This document shows, piece by piece, positions 52,372-61,621 of a stretch of DNA of 64,000 nucleotides (the first letter of the stretch is position 1; the number at the start of each line of letters is the position of its first letter). The stretch spans positions 1 to 64,000 of the forward strand of contig CAJUMC010000003.1 of assembly GCA_910587085.1 (NCBI GenBank). The letters are read 5' to 3'. The stretch comes from an uncultured Lachnospiraceae bacterium. Its GTDB lineage: Bacteria > Bacillota > Clostridia > Lachnospirales > Lachnospiraceae. The notes beneath the pieces are model-generated. The model was not told where the DNA came from, did no database searches, and worked only from the letters and a program-made list of their open reading frames with translations. A program made the position numbers and the translations under genes.

Positions 52372-53175
52372 TTACGCCGCCACGAGCTGCGCCAGATAAT
52401 AGATGACCGGCGCGGTGAAAATCACGCTGTCAAAGCGGTCCATCACACCGCCGTGCCCCGGGATCAGCCTGCCGTAATCTTTCACGTCATGGTTTCGTTT
52501 GATTGCCGACGCAGCCCAGTCGCCGAGCTGCGAAATCACAGACGAGGCCGCTCCCATTAGGGCAAAAGCGGCCACCGGCTGGCGCAGCATCGAGAGCTGC
52601 CCGGAAAAAACAGCTGCAAACAGCGCCCCCAGCGCTGCAGCTCCAAGCATTCCGCCGATACAGCCCTCTACCGATTTTTTCGGGGAGAGCTTCGGGACAA
52701 TCTTATGTTTCCCGAACTTCCTGCCGATCAGATAGGCGCAGGTGTCCGAACCCCAGGAACCGATAAAAACCATCCAGACCAGATAGGCTCCTCCTTCTGC
52801 CTCCCGCAGCTGCCACACATAAGAGAGCATGACCGCCGCATAGAAAAAGCCGAAAAATACCATTGTAACCTGGTCTGACCGGTACTTCGGAAATGTCAGC
52901 ACATAGCAGAGCATCAGCACAAGAAAAAAACCAATGAAAAAAACGGTCAGCTGCTCCTGCTGTCCGCACAGCAGAAGAATAAAATACAGGATGCACGCAG
53001 CATAGCCGACCGCCCCCGGTGCTGCCCCATGCACCTTCAGCACCCGGTACAGCTCCATCATGCCGATCAGGGAAATGGCGAGCAGCACTCCCCACAAAAC
53101 TCTTCCCCCGAGCACGAGGGATAATACCGCCAGCACAGCGATAATGCAGGAACTGCGAAACCGAACCCAAAACAT
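52372..53175 (-). CDS. cdsA: Phosphatidate cytidylyltransferase
   Basis: Makes CDP-diacylglycerol for phospholipid synthesis. 267 residues, about eight membrane helices, and the family signature in the C terminus: KRNHDVKDYGRLIPGHGGVMDRFDS (quoted in part KDYGRLIPGHGGVMDRFDS). Its ATG follows the uppS stop directly (TAAATG), with GGAGG inside the end of uppS, implying coupling. Confidence 0.95.
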   Translation of the reverse strand: MFWVRFRSSCIIAVLAVLSLVLGGRVLWGVLLAISLIGMMELYRVLKVHGAAPGAVGYAACILYFILLLCGQQEQLTVFFIGFFLVLMLCYVLTFPKYRSDQVTMVFFGFFYAAVMLSYVWQLREAEGGAYLVWMVFIGSWGSDTCAYLIGRKFGKHKIVPKLSPKKSVEGCIGGMLGAAALGALFAAVFSGQLSMLRQPVAAFALMGAASSVISQLGDWAASAIKRNHDVKDYGRLIPGHGGVMDRFDSVIFTAPVIYYLAQLVAA

Positions 53176-53898
53176 TTAAATTCCTCCAAATCTTCTGTCT
53201 CTTTTATTATAGTAATCAATCGCCTTCTGTAATTCCTTTTTATTGAAATCCGGCCAGAGGACATCCGTAAAATAGAGCTCTGCATAGGCAAGCTGCCAAG
53301 GCATAAAATTTGACAGCCTCATCTCCCCGCTCGTCCGGATCAAAAGCTCCGGCTCCGGAATTCCCCTGGTGTCCAGATAGTTTTCAAAATCCTTTTCCTG
53401 CATATCCGCAAGTGCTCCGGCGGTCAGCTCTCCCCGCAGGCATTGTCCGGCCAACCGCTTGGCAGCCCGCAGCAGTTCATCCCTGCCGCCGTAGTTCAGC
53501 GCCACCTGAAAATTCAGCCCGGTATTGTTCCGGGAAGCTTCCTCGAGCGCCCTTATGCTTTCCTGCAGATCGGCGTCCAGCCTGCTGATATCGCCGATAA
53601 TCCGCACGCGCATATTGTTTTTTTTGCTTGTCTTGATGCAATCCTTCATATAATCCCGAAGCAGATCCATCAGCGTTTCAATCTCCTCCGGCGGCCTTTT
53701 CCAGTTTTCCGTAGAAAAGGCATATACGGTCAGATAGCGGACACCGAGCCGGTACGCATCCTCACAGATCCGCTCCACCGTTCTGCTTCCCTGCGCATGC
53801 CCGTAGGTGCGCGGCATCATCCTTTTTTTTGCCCATCTGCCGTTGCCGTCCATAATAATGGCAACATGCTGCGGAACCCGTCCGCCCTCATCCTTCAT
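53176..53898 (-). CDS. uppS: Undecaprenyl diphosphate synthase
   Basis: Cis-prenyltransferase building the C55 lipid carrier for peptidoglycan. 240 residues with HVAIIMDGNGRWAKKR near the start, the FSTENWKRPPEEI segment, and the C-terminal ELLIRTSGEMRLSNFM plus FTDVLWPDF motifs. GGGAGG precedes the ATG. First gene after the frr terminator, followed by cdsA. Confidence 0.97.
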   Translation of the reverse strand: MKDEGGRVPQHVAIIMDGNGRWAKKRMMPRTYGHAQGSRTVERICEDAYRLGVRYLTVYAFSTENWKRPPEEIETLMDLLRDYMKDCIKTSKKNNMRVRIIGDISRLDADLQESIRALEEASRNNTGLNFQVALNYGGRDELLRAAKRLAGQCLRGELTAGALADMQEKDFENYLDTRGIPEPELLIRTSGEMRLSNFMPWQLAYAELYFTDVLWPDFNKKELQKAIDYYNKRDRRFGGI

Positions 53899-53970
53899 AC
53901 CTCAGCCTCCCTGCGCCCTGTACCGCTCATCGGAACGGAGGCGGCATCTTCCCTGCGCGCCCCTGTGCAT

Positions 53971-54008
53971 TCAAAAGGTTAGGCGTCGCATTGCCGCAGC
54001 GCCTAACC
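53971..54008 (-). terminator. Terminator between frr and uppS
   Basis: Minus-strand hairpin with 9-bp arms GGTTAGGCG/CGCCTAACC and a GC-rich loop, followed by TTTTGAATG. It begins about 20 bp after the frr stop; the short T run suggests partial read-through into uppS. Confidence 0.6.
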
Positions 54009-54026
54009 CGCATACAATCGTTCTGT

Positions 54027-54581
54027 TTAAACGGTCAGAATTTCCTTCGACTTGGCTTCGGTCTCCCTGTCGATTTCTTCGACGTATTTGTCGGTCAGCT
54101 TCTGAATCTCGTCTTCTATCAGCTTCTGCTCATCCTCGGAAATCTCGCTCGCCTTCTCCGCCTTCTTTATTACGGCGTTGGCATCCCTGCGGATATTGCG
54201 GACCGCAACCTTCGCATTCTCTGCTTTTTTCTTAACGTCCTTTACGAGCTCCTTTCTGCGCTCCTCGGTCAGTTCCGGGAACACAAGCCGGATCACCTTG
54301 CCGTCGTTGCTCGGCGTCAGCCCAAGATCCGAAGCGAGGATCGCCTTCTCGATCTCTTTGATCATCTTCGGCTCCCACGGCTGGATCTGAATCGCGCGCG
54401 CCTCCGGCACAGAAACATTCGCTACCGACTGCAGCGGGGACGGCTGTCCGTAATAATCAACACGAAGCTTGTCGAGCAGGTGCGGATTGGCGCGGCCGGC
54501 ACGGATACTCGAAAACTCCTCCCGGAGAGCGTCCAGCGATTTCCCCATTTTTTCCTCAAACGGTTTAATCCTCTCATTCAT
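54027..54581 (-). CDS. frr: Ribosome recycling factor
   Basis: Splits post-termination ribosomes with EF-G. 184 residues, helical, with DALREEFSSIRAGRANPHLL, the SVPEARAIQIQPWEPKMI segment, the PFPELTEERRKELV-like block (VFPELTEERRKELVKDVKK) and a coiled C terminus ending TEAKSKEILTV. Downstream of pyrH, the usual pair. Confidence 0.97.
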   Translation of the reverse strand: MNERIKPFEEKMGKSLDALREEFSSIRAGRANPHLLDKLRVDYYGQPSPLQSVANVSVPEARAIQIQPWEPKMIKEIEKAILASDLGLTPSNDGKVIRLVFPELTEERRKELVKDVKKKAENAKVAVRNIRRDANAVIKKAEKASEISEDEQKLIEDEIQKLTDKYVEEIDRETEAKSKEILTV

Positions 54582-54647
54582 AATCTACTTATCTCCATTT
54601 CTGCATAATATCACCGCCGTCCGCCTTCAGCCCGCGGCGGCAGGCTC

Positions 54648-55349
54648 TTATTTCAGGACAGCGGTCCCCGTAACCGTTCCGTTTCCGTTCTTCCAGATCG
54701 CGTCCTCCTCTCCGAGCGAGAACACGAAAAGCGGCATATTGTTTTCCATGCACATTACCGTCGCTGTCAGATCAAGAATGCCGAGCTTTTTATCGAGCAG
54801 CTCCTGATAAGTTACGGTATCATATTTTCTGGCGGCCGGATTTACCTTCGGATCGCTGTCGTAAACGCCGTCGACCGCGCGCGCCATCAGTATCCTGTCG
54901 CATTCCAGTTCAACTGCACGCAGCGCCGTCGCCGTATCCGTGGAAAAGTACGGATGCCCGGTACCGCCGGCCAGAAATATCACTTTGCCCTCCGACAGAC
55001 TCTCCAGCGCCGCATCCTTTGAAAACAGCTCCGTCATGCCGCCGAGAGAAAAGGGCGTATATATCTTTGTTTTCATTCCGACAAACCGGAAAATTTCGGA
55101 TACATAGATACAGTTCATCACTGTGGCCAGCATGCCGATCTGATCTGCCTTGGCACGGTCGATGGTCTCGCTGCTCCTGCCCCGCCAGAAATTTCCTCCG
55201 CCGATAACCACTGCCACCTGTACGCCGCTCTCTGCAAGCCTTTTTACCTGATCTGCCACGCCGATGCAGGTCGCCTCGTCAAAACCCGTTTTTTTATCGC
55301 CCGCCAGCGCTTCCCCACTCAGCTTCAGCAATACTCTCTTTTTTTCCAT
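54648..55349 (-). CDS. pyrH: UMP kinase
   Basis: Phosphorylates UMP to UDP; bacterial amino-acid-kinase fold. 233 residues with LLKLSGEALAGDKKTGFDE, the nucleotide loop VVIGGGNFWRGRS, and the LLKLDGVYDSDP-like segment VDGVYDSDPKVNP. AGAGG precedes the ATG. Between the bactofilin gene and frr. Confidence 0.97.
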   Translation of the reverse strand: MEKKRVLLKLSGEALAGDKKTGFDEATCIGVADQVKRLAESGVQVAVVIGGGNFWRGRSSETIDRAKADQIGMLATVMNCIYVSEIFRFVGMKTKIYTPFSLGGMTELFSKDAALESLSEGKVIFLAGGTGHPYFSTDTATALRAVELECDRILMARAVDGVYDSDPKVNPAARKYDTVTYQELLDKKLGILDLTATVMCMENNMPLFVFSLGEEDAIWKNGNGTVTGTAVLK

Positions 55350-55408
55350 AGCCAGCCTCTTCCGCTTCTGACGGCTTTCCGGCAGAAGCCCTTGTTTTCG
55401 CTCAGGTT

Positions 55409-56077
55409 TTATTTTGCCTCGAATACCGTATCAATGTCCACGCCGGTTGCGTACGACAGGGAAACATGTCCGTCCAGAACCGCGCCGTTGTTCACCTGAA
55501 CAGACATTGCCTTAATATCGCCCTGGATCACGGCGGTCGAATCAATGACAACCGGACCGGATATGTCAACTGCGCCTCTGACGGCTCCCGCAATCACACC
55601 GGAAGATGCCGTGACATCGCCGATCACAACGGTCTTCTGCGCAATCTTTACACAGCCCTCGCTGTTGATGCTGCCCTCCAGCCGATCCGTATCAACAAAC
55701 ACCTCTGACGCCATGGAATTTCCGGTCACCTTCCCGGAAATCGAGAGCTTGCCCAGGCACTCGATATCGCCGTTGATGGTTCCCATCACATCAAGCGAGC
55801 AGTCAGAGATAATACTTCCGTTGATGATTGTGCCTTTTGTGATGACGGTCGTGCCCTCCTGCGACTGCCTTGCCTCCGGCGCCTCCGCAGCGTAATCCTG
55901 CTCCGCTTCCCCGTCTTCCTCACTCAGCACGCCGTTCTCATCATCCTCAAAAAGACTGTCGAGAATATCCGCATTCTCCTGATCTCTTTCGTAGTCCTCG
56001 TCCGACCCGTAGGACTCCTCCATGTTCTCCGGAGAGGTCTGCGTCTCCTCGTCTTCGTAGTTCTTGTAATAGCTCAT
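55409..56077 (-). CDS. Bactofilin-like polymer-forming protein
   Basis: 222 residues. The first 70 are acidic and unstructured (EDEETQTSPE, DENGVLSEEDGEAEQDY). Residues about 78-205 form a bactofilin (DUF583) beta-helix with successive turns such as GTIINGSIISDCSLDVMGTI and GDIECLGKLSISGKVTGN. Bactofilins polymerise at the membrane and organise envelope enzymes. AGGAGGT precedes the ATG. It starts 19 bp after the deacetylase gene, suggesting it may help place that enzyme or other wall enzymes (inference). Confidence 0.92.
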   Translation of the reverse strand: MSYYKNYEDEETQTSPENMEESYGSDEDYERDQENADILDSLFEDDENGVLSEEDGEAEQDYAAEAPEARQSQEGTTVITKGTIINGSIISDCSLDVMGTINGDIECLGKLSISGKVTGNSMASEVFVDTDRLEGSINSEGCVKIAQKTVVIGDVTASSGVIAGAVRGAVDISGPVVIDSTAVIQGDIKAMSVQVNNGAVLDGHVSLSYATGVDIDTVFEAK

Positions 56078-56096
56078 GATCTACCTCCTGATTTCC

Positions 56097-57203
56097 TTAT
56101 TCGTTCGCTGGCTTGACGTGCCGCACCATCGGCGTATCCTTCGTAATCGGAAGGATCTGTGCTCCCTTCTCCTGCAGCGCCGGTATCAGTATTTTCATTG
56201 ACTCCAGCGTCTTTTTCTTTGCATTGGTATCATGGCAGAGCACTACAGAGGTCTTTTTATTTTCTACCCCGTCAAGCACATTCTGCGCCAGCTGTTCCAC
56301 CGTGTAGGTGACCCCGGTCGCATCCCCGTTTTCCACATTCCAGTCGAAATACCGCATATTATGCTCCATCAGGTAGGTAATAAACGGCTGTATCGTCAGC
56401 TTTTTGCATTTGCTGTTGCTGCTGCCGCCCGGAAAGCGATAGAGGTCGGGAACATATCCAACAGTATCATACAATAGATCACTTATCTTTGTAAAGTCTT
56501 TCTCGAAATCTTCTACAGATTTATAGACTTCATCATACTTATGGGAGTAGGAATGCATGCCGATGCTGTGTCCCTCTTCCACAATTCTTTTATAAAGGCG
56601 AAGTGAATCCTCATCCTCTCTCCCGGTGACAAAAAAGGTTGCCTTCACCCCGTACTCGGAAAGCAGATCCAGAAGCTCGTCCGTATAACTGCTCGGTCCG
56701 TCGTCAAAGGTGAGATAAATCTTTTTCTCGGCCCACGGAAGCAGCTCTCCCGTCACCGGATCAACCGCAAGCGTAGGGGTAGGGGAAGCCTCCCCGCTCT
56801 CCGGCGCTCCCGGGGTCGGAGACGGGAATGGAGTGGCAACCGTATCGACGGGCGGCTGGGAAGGCTGTTGCCCGGTCTCCATCTCCGGCGCTTCTCCGTT
56901 GCCGGCAGCCGTTTTGTCCACCGGCGTCGGTGTTGCTTCCTGCGTCGGCGTCGGCTCCGGCGTCTGCACCGGCAGCACGCCGCTCTGCCCGCTCCCCGGC
57001 CCGTTCTTTTCATACCGCTCCAGTTTCTGCTCCATGGTATCCAGCTCGCCCCGCAGCTGTGCCTGCTTTGTAAACAAAACCACGCAGAGTATTGTCGGTA
57101 TCAGGGCAAGCAGAAGAACAAAAATCATAAACTGTTCCCTTGCCCGCCTTGTCTTTTCTCTTCTCTGTCTCACATTACTTCCTCTCCCGTAATCCGATAT
57201 CAT
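56097..57203 (-). CDS. Membrane-anchored polysaccharide deacetylase (CE4)
   Basis: Probable peptidoglycan/GlcNAc deacetylase. Start at 57203 (MISDYGRGSNVRQRREK) with GGGAGG 6 nt upstream; the long upstream frame lacks similarity. 368 residues: cytoplasmic basic N terminus, membrane helix (about 27-49), coiled segment, then a Pro/Thr/Glu linker (TPEPTPTQEATPTPVDK). The NodB domain (about 165-355) has the catalytic Asp pair TFDDGPSSYTDE, zinc motif HSYSHKYDEV and RFPGGSSN. Upstream of the bactofilin gene. Confidence 0.93.
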   Translation of the reverse strand: MISDYGRGSNVRQRREKTRRAREQFMIFVLLLALIPTILCVVLFTKQAQLRGELDTMEQKLERYEKNGPGSGQSGVLPVQTPEPTPTQEATPTPVDKTAAGNGEAPEMETGQQPSQPPVDTVATPFPSPTPGAPESGEASPTPTLAVDPVTGELLPWAEKKIYLTFDDGPSSYTDELLDLLSEYGVKATFFVTGREDEDSLRLYKRIVEEGHSIGMHSYSHKYDEVYKSVEDFEKDFTKISDLLYDTVGYVPDLYRFPGGSSNSKCKKLTIQPFITYLMEHNMRYFDWNVENGDATGVTYTVEQLAQNVLDGVENKKTSVVLCHDTNAKKKTLESMKILIPALQEKGAQILPITKDTPMVRHVKPANE

Positions 57204-57571
57204 TTTAATCCTCCCTGCTGCCGCTGTTTCTTTCTCAGGAAGACCGCACCGGCAGGATGCGCCGTTCCCAGGGATGCGCAGCTTCTCCCTGCGCGGCGCG
57301 CCCTGCCGGATGAAAAGTCCGTCAGTCAAACTGCCGGCAATTCTGCGATTCCGTTTTCTCCCTCCGCCGTTCAGACTGTCCCGTAAGTATCCTGTTTTCC
57401 ACGCAGGAAAACCAGGCGCCGGGAATCCTGTTCTCCGGCGGAAAGCTCCCCGGCAGAATGCCTCCACCGTCCAAAAAGCTCTGCGCCGACTCCTGCATGC
57501 TGCTGATAAATTTCTCTGCATAGCGTTTTGTTCAGCAAAACTTCCGTCCTATGCTTCATTTGCTTTAAAAA

Positions 57572-57589
57572 AATTGCCTGTCGGCAATT
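57572..57589 (-). terminator. Hairpin with T run upstream of the deacetylase gene
   Basis: Perfect 7-bp arms AATTGCC/GGCAATT around GACA on the minus strand, followed by TTTTTTTAAA. It lies about 370 bp before the deacetylase start with no gene before it other than the terminated ABC permease, so it may end a short leader transcript or act as an attenuator. The remaining 57204-57571 shows no gene. Confidence 0.4.
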
Positions 57590-57655
57590 ATTTTCTGCTC
57601 CGCAGCAGTATCTATAACAGGGAAATTATGCAACAATGCGGCCCGATTCCATATT

Positions 57656-57719
57656 CTGCATAAAAAAGCAGAAGGCCTGCGGTACAATCCATTATTGGGA
57701 TTTTACCACAAACCTTCCG
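57656..57719 (-). terminator. Terminator of the ABC permease gene
   Basis: Minus-strand hairpin with arms GAAGG..TGTGGTA and TACCGCA..CCTTC plus inner AATCC/GGATT pairing, followed by TGCTTTTTTATG. It lies about 60 bp after the permease stop. Confidence 0.7.
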
Positions 57720-57774
57720 AAAAAAACATACGAAATCAGAAAATTAACATTATCGTAAGAAATGTGTAATAAAG

Positions 57775-60642
57775 CTATACATTCTCGTTTTTCAGCGTCT
57801 CCACCACACTGTTTTTACGCAGCTTTCCGGCCGCATAAAACATCGTCGCAAACACCACCGAAAACACGCTCACCACGGCGATTATTATGCTGGCGGCAGG
57901 GACATAGAAGCTGGCCGCATAGCCCTCGCTGACAACACAGTAAATGGCGAAGGTCAGCAGGAGCGCAACGGGCATCCCGTAGAGCAGGCTCTTAATTCCG
58001 TAGAGCAGACATTCATAATTCAGCATCCGGTACAACCCCTTCTTTGTCATTCCGATGGATTCAAGCATAGCGAATTCACGCCGGCGGAGCGAAATGTTGG
58101 TGGAGATCGTGTTGAATACATTCGCGGCCGCAATCAGCGAAATCAGTGCAATAAAGCCGTAGGAAAATACATTTACAATGACAATCAGATTCCGCTGAAA
58201 GGCATCCTGCTCATAATAATTGTGCAGTGCTCCGGTATCTATGGAATTTGCCAGCAGCATCTTCTGCAGCCTCTCGTAAACGGCTCCCTTATCGCCGGAG
58301 GCCGTCATGCTTACGATGCTGACGGTTTCCGAAAGGCCCGGGAAAAGTTCTGCCATGGCAGATTCCGGATAAAGAAATGTGAGAGAGTTCTTCTCGATCC
58401 CCAGCGGAAGCTCTGCGTCCGTTACCCGGTAATTCAGCTGCTTTTCTTTCTCTATCCGAAGTATCCATTCTTCGCTGCCTTCCTCCGTCCTGATTATGAC
58501 CGTCTGTTCTTCTGACGTTCCGTCCGTACGATCCGGCAATTCCTGCTCTGCTGATGAAACATCCGTTCCGTGCGGGTTCTTCGAAGCGCCGCCTTCTGCA
58601 CTGTAATCTGTCGCTGAAACGTCCGTTCCGTCCGCGGATTCCGGTTCCGCTGCATCCTGCGTCTCTCTGCTCGCAATATCATACCAATAGACCGACAGTG
58701 TCCCGGATTCCTCTTTCAAATACCGGATCTCTCCATATTTCCCGTTCGTGTACTGCAGAACATTATCAAAAACAAGCGCGTTTTTGTTTTCGCCGAAATA
58801 TCCGGCCTCGGACAGCCCGTTCTCTGCCGTATATGCGCGGTAATCTTCATCCGACAGAAAATGCAGCCGTACGCCTACCTCGCTTCGGTTCATACCGGTT
58901 CCCTCGGCAAAAAGCTCCTCAGCGGTCGGGGAATAGTAAATCTGTTTGGACTTCCAGTTATGAAATTCCTTGTCCAAAGCTTCCGGTTCCAGCATAAAGT
59001 TCTTTCCTGCGCAGATCTGAAGGGAGACTTTTGCAATCCCCTCCGTTCCGGCAATCAGCTCAAAAATCTCCTGCGCCGTATGCTCCCCCTGCTTACGTAC
59101 CCAATACTGAAAATCAAAATTCCGAACCACAGCGACCGAATCCACACTGCTTTGCAGATAAGCCACAAAACTGCTCGCGGAGACAAAAAGCACAATGCTG
59201 ACAAACAGGGAGATCACCGTCGCACGATACTTTTTCCTGTTTCGCCGGAAGTTCTTATTGGCGAGCACGCCGGACATTCCGAACAGCTGGTACAGAAAAC
59301 CCGGCGTGCGCAGCTTTCTGTTCGGCACCTGAATCACATTGTTCTGCCGGATTGCCTCAATCACAGGCACGCGCATTGCCCTGCGTGCCGGGATGGACGC
59401 AGAGAGCAGAACCGTCGCAAATGCCAGGGCGGCTGCGAGCAGCAGAGCCCGCCAGTCAGCCTGCAGAGTAAGGGGTATCCGGCTCGAGGAAAAAAGCCCT
59501 ACAAATCGGTAACGCAGCGCGTAGAAGGTAATACTCATCCCCGCGATGCCGGCCAGAATTCCAAGCGGAATGCCGATTATACTGACGGCGCACGCCTCAA
59601 ACCGGACGCTCTTTTTCAGCTGGCGCTTGGTAGCTCCGACGGAGGCCAGCAGCCCGAATTGTTTCATCCGTTCATTCACTGAAATGGAAAACGCATTGAA
59701 TATCAGGGCTACTGAGCCGAACACAATAATAATACACAGAATTACCGCGAGTCCATTGAACACACGGGTGAACGACTGCATTCCAGAAATGCCGTCCATG
59801 CGCAGCAGGTCGCTGTGATAATCCACCCGGCTCCCGAACCCGGAATACTGCAGCTCCTTCATCACCTCAAGGATCTGCTTTCGGTCCTTCAGAAGAAAGG
59901 AAATCAGATACGACGCATCCCCGTCATGACTCTCCTGCGAACCGGTCAGCACCGTGAAGCCCGGGCAGTTATACGGCTCCAGAGTGTAGCTGAAACGCTT
60001 GTAAATCCCGACGACCGTCCAGGTTCTCTCCTCCTGCCTGCGGACAAGATTCTCCACACCTCCGTCCTCCTGTTCTCCCGGTACCTGATAGCTCTCAAAC
60101 AGCCCGAGCGGCTGCCCCATGTATTCCCTCTGACCGATGCTTCCGGTAAGGGTATCTCCGATTTTCAGAGAAACACCGTTCTGTGCCAGATGGGACGGAA
60201 TCAGAATCTCGTTGCTCCGCTCCGGCATTCTGCCGCTCAGAAGCGTAAACCTCACCAGATCCTCCGCATCCTGCTGTCCTCCCACGATCGACGCCACCCG
60301 GAGGTAGGGCTTGTATCCGTTCCCGCTTTCCGGCATTTCCCCGCCGTTCCTTTTCATCTCATCAATCTGCATATAGCCGTAATCGCAGAGACCTGTAAAC
60401 CTCTTTACATCGTCCTGCACCCCGACCTCTGCGTAGTCCGCGGCGCTCAGGCCGTATATCATCCCTTCCCAGGACCCCTCGTCGCTGATAATGGTTTTTA
60501 TCATATAGCCGCGGATGCTTGCAATGCTTGTCGTTACCGCCGTAAACATCGCTGTGGACAGAATGATGCCGATAATTGTAACAATTGTGCGTACCTTGTT
60601 TTTCTTCAGACTCTGCAGCGTTACTTTATTCAAAATGCTCAT
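57775..60642 (-). CDS. Large ABC transporter permease (two FtsX domains, MacB-like ectodomain)
   Basis: 955 residues. Helix 1 at about 18-40 is followed by a MacB-type periplasmic/extracellular domain to about 285. The first FtsX domain has three helices (about 295-425; FGSVALIFNAFSISVNERMK and LASVGATKRQLKKSVRFE). A fifth helix (about 480-505) precedes a second extracellular region of about 310 residues. The C-terminal FtsX domain (about 825-950) has LRRREFAMLESIGMTKKGL. The layout resembles BceB/YtrF/MacB-type permeases, which sense or move cell-envelope-active peptides, but the large N-terminal ectodomain differs from typical BceB. Start overlaps the ATPase stop by 4 bp. Confidence 0.92.
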   Translation of the reverse strand: MSILNKVTLQSLKKNKVRTIVTIIGIILSTAMFTAVTTSIASIRGYMIKTIISDEGSWEGMIYGLSAADYAEVGVQDDVKRFTGLCDYGYMQIDEMKRNGGEMPESGNGYKPYLRVASIVGGQQDAEDLVRFTLLSGRMPERSNEILIPSHLAQNGVSLKIGDTLTGSIGQREYMGQPLGLFESYQVPGEQEDGGVENLVRRQEERTWTVVGIYKRFSYTLEPYNCPGFTVLTGSQESHDGDASYLISFLLKDRKQILEVMKELQYSGFGSRVDYHSDLLRMDGISGMQSFTRVFNGLAVILCIIIVFGSVALIFNAFSISVNERMKQFGLLASVGATKRQLKKSVRFEACAVSIIGIPLGILAGIAGMSITFYALRYRFVGLFSSSRIPLTLQADWRALLLAAALAFATVLLSASIPARRAMRVPVIEAIRQNNVIQVPNRKLRTPGFLYQLFGMSGVLANKNFRRNRKKYRATVISLFVSIVLFVSASSFVAYLQSSVDSVAVVRNFDFQYWVRKQGEHTAQEIFELIAGTEGIAKVSLQICAGKNFMLEPEALDKEFHNWKSKQIYYSPTAEELFAEGTGMNRSEVGVRLHFLSDEDYRAYTAENGLSEAGYFGENKNALVFDNVLQYTNGKYGEIRYLKEESGTLSVYWYDIASRETQDAAEPESADGTDVSATDYSAEGGASKNPHGTDVSSAEQELPDRTDGTSEEQTVIIRTEEGSEEWILRIEKEKQLNYRVTDAELPLGIEKNSLTFLYPESAMAELFPGLSETVSIVSMTASGDKGAVYERLQKMLLANSIDTGALHNYYEQDAFQRNLIVIVNVFSYGFIALISLIAAANVFNTISTNISLRRREFAMLESIGMTKKGLYRMLNYECLLYGIKSLLYGMPVALLLTFAIYCVVSEGYAASFYVPAASIIIAVVSVFSVVFATMFYAAGKLRKNSVVETLKNENV

Positions 60643-61322
60643 CTGCGGATCACCTCATCTCTTGTAATGCGGCCGTCGTCGATGGCGATGATCCGATCTG
60701 CCTGAAGCGCAATGGATTCGTCATGCGTTATAACGATCAGTGTCTGATTGTATTTTTTATTCGAAAGCTTGAGCAGCTCAATGATTTCATGGCTGTTTTT
60801 GGAATCCAGATTTCCCGTCGGCTCATCGGCAAGCATGACGGCAGGCGCGTTCATCAGCGCCCTGCCGATGGATACCCTCTGCTGCTGCCCGCCGGAAAGC
60901 TCACCCGGAAGATGCTTTTCCCGGCCTGAGAGCCGCAGCACCGAAATCAATTCGGAGAGCCTTTCCTGATTCACCTTTCTGCCGTCCAGAAGCACCGGCA
61001 GCGTCATATTCTCCATGACGTCGAGCACCGGGATCAGATTGTAAAACTGATAGATCAGGCCGACCTCGCGCCGGCGGAAAATCGCCAGCTGCTCATCCTT
61101 CTGGGCATATACATCCGTATCGCTCAAAAATACCTTGCCGGAGGACGGCTTATCCACTCCGCCCAGTATGTGCAGCAGCGTTGATTTTCCCGAACCGGAC
61201 GGCCCGATAATAGCCACAAACTCTCCCCATTCCACGGAAAAGCTCACATCGTTGAGCGCAACCACTCTGTTTTCCTTTTCTCCGTACACCTTTGTCAGGT
61301 GCTCCACACGCAATATTTCCAT
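60639..61322 (-). CDS. ABC transporter ATP-binding protein (BceA/LolD/MacB type)
   Basis: 227 residues from MEILRVEHLTKVYGEKENRV; AGAGGA lies 6 nt upstream. Walker A GPSGSGKSTLLHILGG, Q loop in LIYQFYNLIPVLDV, signature LSGGQQQRVSIGRALM, Walker B PAVMLADEPTGNLD and H loop LIVITHDESIA. The subfamily pairs with FtsX-type permeases and works by mechanotransmission rather than simple transport. Preceded by a dyad and -10 element. Confidence 0.95.
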   Translation of the reverse strand: MEILRVEHLTKVYGEKENRVVALNDVSFSVEWGEFVAIIGPSGSGKSTLLHILGGVDKPSSGKVFLSDTDVYAQKDEQLAIFRRREVGLIYQFYNLIPVLDVMENMTLPVLLDGRKVNQERLSELISVLRLSGREKHLPGELSGGQQQRVSIGRALMNAPAVMLADEPTGNLDSKNSHEIIELLKLSNKKYNQTLIVITHDESIALQADRIIAIDDGRITRDEVIRR

Positions 61323-61433
61323 AAAGCTTCCTCTCATTCTGCGGCCTCCGCCCGGAGCGGCTCCCGCCGTTTTATGCGGCATGCACGCAAAACCGGCGCG
61401 GCATACCTCTCATCTTCATGTTCAGTATACCGC

Positions 61434-61478
61434 GCCGGTCTTACAATAAGATGACCGGAAAGTGACAGTTTCGTCACT
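61434..61478 (-). promoter_or_regulatory. ABC operon promoter with response-regulator-like dyad
   Basis: Perfect inverted repeat AGTGAC-N6-GTCACT (61461-61478) lies upstream of a minus-strand TATACT -10 (61434-61439). The -35 region is poor, as expected for an activated promoter. The dyad is placed where the response regulator encoded at 62665-63330 could bind. Confidence 0.5.
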
Positions 61479-61621
61479 CAAACAGTTTTTCGGCATTTTC
61501 CCGGTTTTATGATCCGCAAAGGTTTTCCCATCCGCTGCCGCGCCATTGTCCTAAGCACTGCTCTTCCTGCGCCTGCACGATATCCTTTTGCAGCACCGGC
61601 TGTTCCGGCTCTCTCTGCCGC

